The notes under the pieces are model-generated. The model saw only the letters and a program-made list of their open reading frames with translations, was not told the origin of the DNA and made no database searches. A program made the translations under genes and the position numbers. Shown piece by piece: positions 1 through 4,780 of a stretch of 5,635 nt of DNA (within the stretch, counting starts at the first letter, position 1; each line of letters starts with the position of its first letter). This DNA is from Alphaproteobacteria bacterium (GTDB lineage: Bacteria > Pseudomonadota > Alphaproteobacteria > UBA828). The DNA lies in NCBI GenBank assembly GCA_022826345.1, contig JAJDVB010000191.1, positions 1-5,635 on the forward strand, in the 5' to 3' direction.

Positions 1-158
1 ACATCACCCCAATCTTGTCCACTCATGAGATGTGCCTCGGCAGGCCGAATACCCGACCCATGCGGCGATGAACCATGCTGCGTTCCCGATCCTGTCCGGG
101 GCTTCCGCCCCCGTCGTTGCAGCCTCCCTGCACGTCCCCGCGTCATCCTCCGTGCCGC
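1..158. other. Left-end stretch without a supported gene
   Basis: No gene, RNA gene or clear repeat is supported here. Short frames cross it on both strands: plus strand from 68 to 256 (62 aa), and minus strand from a GTG at 186 to 4 (60 aa). Neither has a good ribosome site or a recognisable motif, and they overlap each other and the remnant above. It may be decayed sequence at the end of the TA cluster. Confidence 0.4.
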
Positions 159-740
159 TCAACGTGCTGAAGCGAATTCTCGCCACAATTCCGCAGCCTT
201 TGCAAGCCCGAAATTCAGCACGCCAGACAACGGCTTGGGGCTACAGCGTGCAATAGGCATCCGCACTTCATGCCCCGCCACCACGCAATCGTCGTGCGGC
301 TCTGGCACGGCGTCCTCAAGGGCTGCGCCCGCATCGGGAACCCGGATCGCCTGTATCATCGCAGCCTGCGGACCGCCGGCACACCGATGGCGCGCGCCCA
401 TATAAAGGTGTCGGCGCACCCACCGTGAGCGGCGCAGCAGCAGCCCGGCTCCGATGGCCCCAACAATTTTTTCGTCGTCCTCAATTGTTTGGGCGCGGCG
501 GGCGAGCGCCCGCGCGACCCCGAACCAGGCGGCAGCGGAGCGCGCGTTTGCCGTCGCCATGCCGCGGTTTTGATGACGGCGGCTTCCGGAGAGCACCCGG
601 CCGCGGCGGCGAATTGCGCCATCAGCGCGCGCCACGGTGCAGCCCAATTGGATAAGGTCGGCACATGCCGTGCGCGTATAGCGCGGCCATGATCGCCGCG
701 CTCCGCAAGCTCTCGGGACGACGCCCGAGGTGCTTCGCAA
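159..740 (-). pseudogene. Possible frameshifted remnant following the 129-aa gene
   Basis: An open frame of up to 193 codons ends at a TGA at 161-159. Its first part overlaps the 49-aa frame in a different phase, so its real beginning is unclear; an ATG at 560 would give 133 aa but has no Shine-Dalgarno. The part after 560 reads as plausible protein: AAAWFGVARALARRAQTIED, then a short hydrophobic patch IVGAIGAGLLL between basic residues, too short for a membrane span, then an acidic block (ALEDAVPEPHDD). A plausible single gene results if the frame used at 771-665 is joined to this one by one indel. Small frames in another phase (622-356 and 359-159) also connect by TGATG and ATGA overlaps, so a chain of tiny genes is a second reading. 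No function can be given. Confidence 0.3.
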
Positions 741-771
741 CTGCCGGCAAGAAGGCGCCCGTGGGTGGCAT
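622..771 (-). CDS. Small ORF (49 aa), translationally coupled or the 5' part of a broken gene
   Basis: The ATG at 771 shares its first base with the TGA of the 129-aa gene (TGATG), a classic re-initiation arrangement. The product begins MPPTGAFLPAVAKHLGRRPE and continues as a helical stretch ending AALYAHG at about residue 35. Up to there, third positions are mostly G or C, as in the neighbouring genes. After about residue 37 that pattern collapses and the sequence looks non-coding until a TGA at 624-622. This suggests that the true reading frame shifts near position 665 and that the 49-aa product is the intact front of a longer, now frameshifted gene. No family is recognised. The alternative, a genuine 49-aa protein, cannot be excluded. 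Confidence 0.4.
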   Translation of the reverse strand: MPPTGAFLPAVAKHLGRRPESLRSAAIMAALYAHGMCRPYPIGLHRGAR

Positions 772-1160
772 CAGCCTTCTTCGCCGTCCACGTTCAGACG
801 GACGCCCATGCCCGCCATCAGGTCGGCGTCCAGCTTCGGCTCGTCCCAGCGCCGGGTGCTGGACCGCCAGAACCCGAGCATGGCCTGGAAACGCGGGTCG
901 TCGATCTCTACCAGGAACGTGTACAGACGGTCGACGACCTGCCGCATGAGATCGCGCATTTCGTCGTCGTCGAAATGGGACACGCGCGGCCATGGAATGC
1001 GCCGCCCATCGGCGTCCACGACCACGACATCCGAGAAGTCCCCGGTGCGGGTGACCGGTACGAGCCCGGCGTGAATATTCTCGAGCCTCGTGTTGCGGAC
1101 ACACATCAGCGCCATCATCTTGGCCAGGTCGGCACAGACATGGCGCTCCTCGTCATCCAT
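771..1160 (-). CDS. Hypothetical protein, 129 aa, third gene of the hicBA operon
   Basis: Not recognised as a named family. The 129-aa protein is acidic and soluble-looking, with no signal peptide or membrane segment. Visible features are a helical N-terminus (residues 1-28), the segment LENIHAGLVPVTRTGDFSDV (26-45), VVVDADGRRIPWPRVSHFDD (46-65), and a helix-rich second half with EMRDLMRQVVDRLYTFL (67-83). The central blocks look like conserved motifs of a small alpha/beta protein. The ATG at 1160 is firmly set by AGGAGG 7 nt upstream; a longer form from 1256 would run back into hicA. It lies 22 bp after hicA, so it is probably co-transcribed with hicBA. It could be an accessory of the module or simply cargo. 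Its TGA overlaps an ATG in another frame (TGATG at 773-769). Confidence 0.82.
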   Translation of the reverse strand: MDDEERHVCADLAKMMALMCVRNTRLENIHAGLVPVTRTGDFSDVVVVDADGRRIPWPRVSHFDDDEMRDLMRQVVDRLYTFLVEIDDPRFQAMLGFWRSSTRRWDEPKLDADLMAGMGVRLNVDGEEG

Positions 1161-1167
1161 GATCCGG

Positions 1168-1173
1168 CCTCCT
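1168..1173 (-). promoter_or_regulatory. Strong ribosome binding site of the 129-aa gene
   Basis: AGGAGG on the minus strand, inside GCGGAGGAGGCC, lies 7 nt before the ATG at 1160. It is the best Shine-Dalgarno in the window, decides the start of the 129-aa protein, and suggests more translation of this gene than of hicA, which has only a coupled GTG. Confidence 0.85.
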
Positions 1174-1182
1174 CCGCCTCCA

Positions 1183-1431
1183 TCAGCCGAAGAGCGCGTT
1201 ACGCACATCATGCTTGGATAATCCATGGAACCTTGCGACCTCCGAGACGATCGCATTCAGCGTGCCTGCCCGCAGGGCTCGGTTTCGCGGCACGGTCACG
1301 CTGTGGCTGTCGCTTCCGGTCGTCAACGTCAGTGTCATATGGCTACCTCGGGTTCGCGTCCTTCGATAGCCGTAGCCGCGGGCCAACAGTCTGACCAGTT
1401 CGTCTCCCGATAGATCGCGCGGCAGTTTCAC
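1183..1431 (-). CDS. hicA: HicA-like toxin (dsRBD-fold mRNA interferase)
   Basis: An 82-aa protein of the HicA family, small ribosome-independent RNases held inactive by HicB. It follows the family plan: a leading helix (SGDELVRLLARGYGY), basic strand RRTRTRGSH with the putative catalytic His at position 31, strand residues SHSVTVP, then the GTLNAIVSEVARFHGL helix; the C-terminal HDVRNALFG is a short extension. The start is the GTG at 1431, because the sequence before it in this frame is not HicA-like and because GTGA makes a 4-bp overlap with the hicB stop, which implies translational coupling. A longer ATG or GTG start near 1542 would lie wholly inside hicB and is rejected. The next gene starts 22 bp after this stop. 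No inactivating lesion is seen. Confidence 0.88.
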   Translation of the reverse strand: MKLPRDLSGDELVRLLARGYGYRRTRTRGSHMTLTLTTGSDSHSVTVPRNRALRAGTLNAIVSEVARFHGLSKHDVRNALFG

Positions 1432-1640
1432 ACTGCGATCGCCTCTTCGCGAACAAGATGCAGCCGGATCACTCGGGGGGCCTCGTCCTCCCCAAAATGG
1501 CAAAGGACCGCGTCCCTGGCCATTGCCTTCAGCTCGTCCCAATCATCGCCTTGGGTGAAGATGGCGTGGCCCAGCGCCCGTGCATCGTATCCGCCTTCCG
1601 GCGCTTCGGTTACATCGAAAATGATCTCTGTCGGTCTCAT
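1428..1640 (-). CDS. hicB: HicB-like antitoxin (short form)
   Basis: A 70-aa protein of the small HicB-like family that pairs with HicA toxins and neutralises them by direct binding. The hallmark is MRPTEIIFDVTEAPEGGYDA, then LGHAIFTQGDDWDELKAMARDAV, a beta-strand, Gly-Gly-Tyr loop and helix pattern of the HicB partial RNase H-like fold, ending IRLHLVREEAIAV. The ATG at 1640 has GGAG 10 nt upstream; the frame extends to 1760, but that would overlap the preceding gene and adds atypical sequence. Proteins like this are often labelled 2-oxoisovalerate dehydrogenase subunit in databases; 70 aa is far too short for that enzyme. There is no separate C-terminal DNA-binding domain, unlike longer HicB proteins. 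Its TGA overlaps the GTG start of hicA, with the antitoxin first, the reverse of the classical hicAB order. Confidence 0.85.
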   Translation of the reverse strand: MRPTEIIFDVTEAPEGGYDARALGHAIFTQGDDWDELKAMARDAVLCHFGEDEAPRVIRLHLVREEAIAV

Positions 1641-1740
1641 GCTGTTGTCACTCCGTGTTTCGGGAAAACCGCTCCCGACTGGACGACGGCGAACTGGATC
1701 GACTATCTCGACGCAAGCTCGCGATCCCATGCGGGCTGGA

Positions 1741-2634
1741 CTACGGTTTAGCCGAGGCATGGGGAAGGCTTTCCCGGATGTCCGGGATGCCGGTCAGAAA
1801 GATCGCCTCGTGCCGATGACCGACATACGCGCAGAAGACGTATTCGTTCCAGTGGTTGGGACCCGGACCGTACTTCATCAGATGACCGTGCGGGTCATCC
1901 GTCCTGGGCGGCTTCTTTGCCATCATCCGCGCGAGCTCGCGCTCAAGATAGTCGACAAAGGCTTGTTCGGGCCAGTCCCGGAAGACGTAGGGCGTGTTGA
2001 ACACGATATGCCGGCGACACAGGCTGTTGGGCGGTGGAAGCACACGCACGAACCAGACCTCCCCCTCGCGGCCGGCATAGCCGGCGGGAACCGTGCAGGA
2101 GACTATCTCCCGCGTGCCGACCTCGCGCAGCAGAACCGCCTCGCCCTCACTGCCGCAATGGACGTAGAAGCCCATCCTCGAGTGCTGCATCCGCTCAATG
2201 GCGTCGATCAGCCAGGAGGGGCAATCGAACTCGGGCGCGATCCGCAGGATGCAACTCCCCATGGTCTCCCGGCTGCTTCCGAACTGAACGTCGAAGAACG
2301 CCCACATCGTGAAATAGCTGACCGTCAGCGGGCTCATCGGCGGCCCGGACGGCAGGTATTCGTCCTCGGCGCCGCCGACGATCCTGACGTAGCCCTTCGC
2401 CTCTCTCATCTCGGAAATGGTTTCGGCCATGAGGGAGGCGACGTTCTGCGCCACAACGTACAGGGCGTGGCAGGGGTCATGGTCCGCGAGCTTCTTGCCC
2501 AGCGCCAGACCACCGTCATCGAAGCCGGCTTCGAGGGCCATCTTCCTGCCCGCCCGCCAACCTGCCAGATCGACGACCTTCGAGCCGCGGGACGTGAGAA
2601 TCTTCCTTGCGATCTTGTCGGCAACAGAACCCAT
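1741..2634 (-). CDS. Hypothetical protein, about 297 aa, between two TA modules
   Basis: I do not recognise this protein. From the ATG at 2634 it has 297 residues; this start is chosen because GGAAG lies about 7 nt upstream, but the frame stays open to a GTG at 2805 (354 aa), which lacks a clear ribosome site. It looks soluble, with no signal peptide or long hydrophobic run. Roughly, residues 1-45 are basic and helical, 45-85 helical (KKLADHDPCHALYVVAQNV), 85-220 mixed with aromatic patches (VSYFTMWAFFDVQFGSS), and 255-290 hold a motif-rich C-terminus (HGHLMKYGPGPNHWNEYVF, then YVGHRHEAIFLTGIPD). Several His, Cys and Asp residues could form a metal or active site, but no known catalytic signature is visible. 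It starts 201 nt after higA and stops 100 nt before hicB, all on one strand. A passenger gene stabilised by the TA pairs, or a defence or stress component, is possible; neither is shown. Confidence 0.75.
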   Translation of the reverse strand: MGSVADKIARKILTSRGSKVVDLAGWRAGRKMALEAGFDDGGLALGKKLADHDPCHALYVVAQNVASLMAETISEMREAKGYVRIVGGAEDEYLPSGPPMSPLTVSYFTMWAFFDVQFGSSRETMGSCILRIAPEFDCPSWLIDAIERMQHSRMGFYVHCGSEGEAVLLREVGTREIVSCTVPAGYAGREGEVWFVRVLPPPNSLCRRHIVFNTPYVFRDWPEQAFVDYLERELARMMAKKPPRTDDPHGHLMKYGPGPNHWNEYVFCAYVGHRHEAIFLTGIPDIRESLPHASAKP

Positions 2635-2835
2635 GGCGTTCTTCCGGCAGTCTTCTCTCGTGGGCCTCGCCCGTCTACACGGAAACTTGACGGGTGCGGG
2701 CGTGTCCACGGCTCGAATGTCTCCCTCCCCGCCGTCGGCGAAGAACAGCTTGGAGAGGGGCGGGCGGCGCGTAGCATTATCGGCGATCCGCGCCATTCCA
2801 GACACTGTTCGGTGCCCAAGCCCCTCACTGATGGC
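2635..2835 (-). other. higA to unknown-gene gap; possible N-terminal extension
   Basis: These 201 nt separate the higA stop from the preferred start of the unknown gene. The downstream frame stays open through 57 codons from a GTG at 2805, with mostly G or C in third positions, so this may be genuine coding sequence rather than spacer. Against that, no Shine-Dalgarno precedes the GTG, while GGAAG precedes the ATG at 2634. I see no convincing promoter or hairpin terminator here. Confidence 0.4.
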
Positions 2836-3162
2836 TCAGGCCACGGGATCAGCGCCGTACACCGCCACCTTCCCAAGTCTGTCGGCGAGACGGTCCTGTT
2901 CCCGCTCCAGATCGTACTGGCTTTGCAGACCCATCCAGAACTCCGCCGAGTTCCCGAAGAAGCGCGAGAACAGCAGGGCCGTCTCAGCCGAGATGGAGCG
3001 CTCGCCGCGCACGATGGCGTGGATGCGGCGGGGGTCGACGCCGACCGACCGCGCCAGCCGATACTGAGTGACCTTCAGCGGAACCAGGAACTCCTCATTG
3101 AGTATTTCACCGGGATGGATGGGGTGCAGCTTGCAGCCCTGTTTCCGTGTCGAATTTCCCAT
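2836..3162 (-). CDS. higA: HigA-family antitoxin, XRE helix-turn-helix
   Basis: A 108-aa antitoxin that would bind and block HigB and repress the shared promoter. The diagnostic HPGEIL motif is at residues 16-21. The helix-turn-helix spans about 30-55 (VTQYRLARSVGV, then RRIHAIVRGERSI), followed by SAETALLFSRFFG and SAEFWMGLQSQYDL, the conserved second half of HigA/VapI-type proteins. The ATG at 3162 has an AAGGA Shine-Dalgarno about 9 nt upstream. The gene lies 35 bp after higB on the same strand with no promoter evident between them. The C-terminal tail (about 90-108) has no recognised motif. The paired order, sizes and operator all agree, so the module call is strong. Confidence 0.94.
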   Translation of the reverse strand: MGNSTRKQGCKLHPIHPGEILNEEFLVPLKVTQYRLARSVGVDPRRIHAIVRGERSISAETALLFSRFFGNSAEFWMGLQSQYDLEREQDRLADRLGKVAVYGADPVA

Positions 3163-3197
3163 CCGCCTGCGTCCTTCCCTTCGCGCCCGTCACGACT

Positions 3198-3479
3198 TCA
3201 GTGATAGTCCACCATCTCAACGTCGTATGCGTCTCCCTGCCTCCACGAAAAGCAGATCCGCCAGCGATCGTTGATCCGAATGCTGTACTGGCCCCTTCGG
3301 TCCCCCGACAGCGCTTCCAGCCGGTTCCCGGGAGGCACACGCAGGTCGTTCAGGCTCCGCGCGCTGTTCAACATCATCAGCTTCGCCTGTGCGCGCCGCT
3401 GAAGGTCGGCGGGCAGACGCCTCAGCCGCTCCCGCCTCGCGACCGCTTCCGTGTCGGCGTTTCTGTAGCTCTTGATCAT
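3198..3479 (-). CDS. higB: HigB-family toxin (RelE/ParE superfamily mRNA interferase)
   Basis: A 93-aa toxin of the HigB (plasmid maintenance killer) family. These proteins cut mRNA on the translating ribosome and are neutralised by HigA. The N-terminus MIKSYRNADTEAV matches the usual HigB opening. The mid-section RSLNDLRVPPGNRLEAL (about 41-57) is followed by the core strands GQYSIRINDRWRICFSW (about 63-79), with the basic residues expected of an RNA-cutting site, and the protein ends DVEMVDYH. The ATG at 3479 is preferred over an in-frame GTG at 3497 because it reproduces the family start and the GTG would sit in the operator and near the predicted transcription start. No strong Shine-Dalgarno is visible, so translation may be weak or nearly leaderless. 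higA follows after 35 bp, giving the toxin-first order typical of higBA. Confidence 0.93.
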   Translation of the reverse strand: MIKSYRNADTEAVARRERLRRLPADLQRRAQAKLMMLNSARSLNDLRVPPGNRLEALSGDRRGQYSIRINDRWRICFSWRQGDAYDVEMVDYH

Positions 3480-3494
3480 CCCGGATGGTCGCAC

Positions 3495-3518
3495 CACGCT
3501 ATTAGCGTGTGGCGCTAA
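3495..3518. promoter_or_regulatory. Predicted HigA operator: overlapping palindromes
   Basis: Two perfect inverted repeats share a central half-site. The first is CACGCT-ATT-AGCGTG (3495-3509). The second is TTAGCG-TGTGG-CGCTAA (3502-3518). The shared unit TAGCG occurs three times in alternating orientation across 24 bp and covers the predicted -10 region and spacer of the higBA promoter. HigA-family antitoxins bind palindromes at their own promoters through an XRE helix-turn-helix, so autorepression by HigA or the HigBA complex is the natural reading. The repeats are seen directly; the protein that binds them is inferred. Confidence 0.6.
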
Positions 3519-3528
3519 CTCATGTCAA
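3501..3528 (-). promoter_or_regulatory. Predicted sigma70-type promoter of higBA
   Basis: On the minus strand a perfect -35 box TTGACA (3528-3523) is followed, after 16 nt, by GCTAAT (3506-3501), a 4-of-6 match to the -10 consensus. Transcription would begin roughly 7 nt further on, giving a very short leader before the higB ATG at 3479. The -10 box sits inside a cluster of palindromic half-sites, as expected for a promoter repressed by the antitoxin it drives. This is a prediction from sequence only. Confidence 0.6.
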
Positions 3529-3596
3529 ATCTCACCCGCATCACGCCAATGGTCGGGCCGGGCCGGTGATCGTCAGGCGGGAGGATCGGGCCACTC

Positions 3597-4766
3597 TCAC
3601 GGCATGATATCGGCGGCGATGCTGGCCGCCACCAGGGCAGCGGACTCCTTCACCGAATCCCGCGCCAGGTGCGCATACCGCGCGGTGCTCTGCAGCTTCC
3701 TGTGACCGAGAAGTTTGCCGATCATCGTGAGGTCATGGCCCAGCGCCAGGGCGCGCGACGCGAAGGAGTGACGCAGGTCATGAATCCGCACGTCGTCGAG
3801 ACCGGCGTGCTCCCTCACCTTGTACCAGTAGTAGGTGAGCTGCATCTGCCGCTCGCCCGGCTCCGGGCCCGCGATCACCCAGGGGTTGCCCGCGAGGCGC
3901 GGCAGCCCGGCCAATACACGCGCCGCCGCAGGCGAGAGCGGAACGATCCGGGGACCGGTCTTGCTATCGGCCAACCTGATCTCGTTCCGCTCCAGCGCCA
4001 CGTCACTCCAGCGGAGCGTCAGCACCTCGCCGGACCGGCACCCCGTCAGCGTCAGCAGCCGGAACGCCGCCGCGACGTGGACGGGTAGCCGGCCCTCGGC
4101 TTCCAGATCGTCCAGGGTCTGGCCGAGACGGCGGAACTCGTCTTCGGTCAGGAAGCGCTCGGGCCGCCGCGTCCGGTAGGGCTTCACGAAGCGGCAGGGG
4201 TTGCTGCCGCCCGGCAGCAGCCCCCACGCCTGCGCACGGTTCAGCATCCGTGACAGCGCCCCCACGGCGTCGTTCGCGGCCGTGGGCCTCTTGCGCAGGC
4301 GATACTGAAGCTCCGCAACGTGCGTGCGGTCGAGCTCCGTGATCGGCAGCTTGCCCAGCCTCGGCAGGATGTTCCGCTCGATCGTCCGGCGGTAGCCCAT
4401 GGCGGTGGCCGGCTTGCAGTGAACCGCCACGTGCTCGCGGAGGTAGCGCTCCGCGAGTTCCGCCACCGTCGGCCCGCCCTCCGGGTTGGGCTTCGCCCCC
4501 GGCTCGCCGCCGGTCTCCATGCGGGTGAGGATCACGGCCGCCTGCCGGCGCGCCTCGTCCACGGACAGGGTGCCGTGGCGGCCGACGGCGATCCGCTTCG
4601 AGCCGCGACGGCCCCTGCGCTGGACCACGTAGGTCTTGGACCCGTTGGGATAGACCCGGACCCCGAAGCCCGGCAGGTCCCGGTCCCAGCACATGATCTC
4701 CCTGTCCTCTGGGGTCAACGCGTCGACCACCCGGTTGGACAGCGATCTCTTCTCCAGTCGCGACAT
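3597..4766 (-). CDS. Tyrosine recombinase/integrase, complete (P4/DUF4102-like)
   Basis: Complete 389-aa integrase, a usual length for phage P4-like and island integrases. Residues 1-90 form the N-terminal arm-type DNA-binding domain (DUF4102-like; GFGVRVYPNGSKTYVVQ and the VGRHGTLSVDEAR motif). Residues 98-180 are the helical core-binding domain. Residues 200-370 are the catalytic domain, with R244 (TGCRSGE), K269 (DSKTG), H329 and R332 (HDLRH), H355 (LLGH) and nucleophile Y364 (STARYAHL), so it should be active. The ATG at 4766 is supported by AGGAG 8 nt upstream, overlapping the TAG of the preceding recombinase; this implies one transcript and probable translational coupling. Expected role: integration or excision of the element this window belongs to. 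Having two full paralogues side by side is less common than a single integrase. The target site and the division of labour between the two cannot be read from the sequence. Confidence 0.96.
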   Translation of the reverse strand: MSRLEKRSLSNRVVDALTPEDREIMCWDRDLPGFGVRVYPNGSKTYVVQRRGRRGSKRIAVGRHGTLSVDEARRQAAVILTRMETGGEPGAKPNPEGGPTVAELAERYLREHVAVHCKPATAMGYRRTIERNILPRLGKLPITELDRTHVAELQYRLRKRPTAANDAVGALSRMLNRAQAWGLLPGGSNPCRFVKPYRTRRPERFLTEDEFRRLGQTLDDLEAEGRLPVHVAAAFRLLTLTGCRSGEVLTLRWSDVALERNEIRLADSKTGPRIVPLSPAAARVLAGLPRLAGNPWVIAGPEPGERQMQLTYYWYKVREHAGLDDVRIHDLRHSFASRALALGHDLTMIGKLLGHRKLQSTARYAHLARDSVKESAALVAASIAADIMP

Positions 4767-4774
4767 GTCCCGTT

Positions 4775-4780
4775 CTCCTA
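4775..4780 (-). promoter_or_regulatory. Ribosome binding site of the second recombinase, overlapping the upstream stop
   Basis: On the minus strand the stretch reads TAGGAGAACGGGACATG. The AGGAG Shine-Dalgarno shares bases with the TAG stop of the first recombinase and lies 8 nt before the ATG at 4766. This fixes the start of the 389-aa protein and suggests that ribosomes finishing the first gene re-initiate on the second. Confidence 0.8.

Noticed and set aside
68..256. Plus-strand small ORF beginning MNHAAFPILSG
   Set aside because: The composition is plausible, but there is no Shine-Dalgarno or recognised motif, it overlaps minus-strand frames, and every supported gene here is on the other strand.
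400..480. Membrane segment IVGAIGAGLLL in the left-end frame
   Set aside because: It has only about 11 hydrophobic residues, flanked by arginines, too short for a transmembrane helix.
1428..1640. Annotation as a 2-oxoisovalerate dehydrogenase subunit
   Set aside because: A label I recall for this small protein family, but 70 aa cannot hold that enzyme, and the overlap with hicA fits an antitoxin.
1555..3204. 549-codon open frame on the plus strand
   Set aside because: It runs antisense across hicB, the 297-aa gene and higA, all supported on the minus strand by family motifs or ribosome sites. Its product is Arg/Pro/His-rich without motifs, as expected of a shadow frame in GC-rich coding DNA.
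3529..3596. Possible rho-independent terminator after the second recombinase
   Set aside because: GGCC/CCGG-rich repeats are present, but no stable stem followed by a T run is found on the minus strand.
4003..4692. 229-codon minus-strand frame inside the second recombinase
   Set aside because: It lies wholly inside the 389-aa recombinase in another phase, and its product is a low-complexity Gly/Arg/Pro/Ala sequence. It is a shadow of the real gene.
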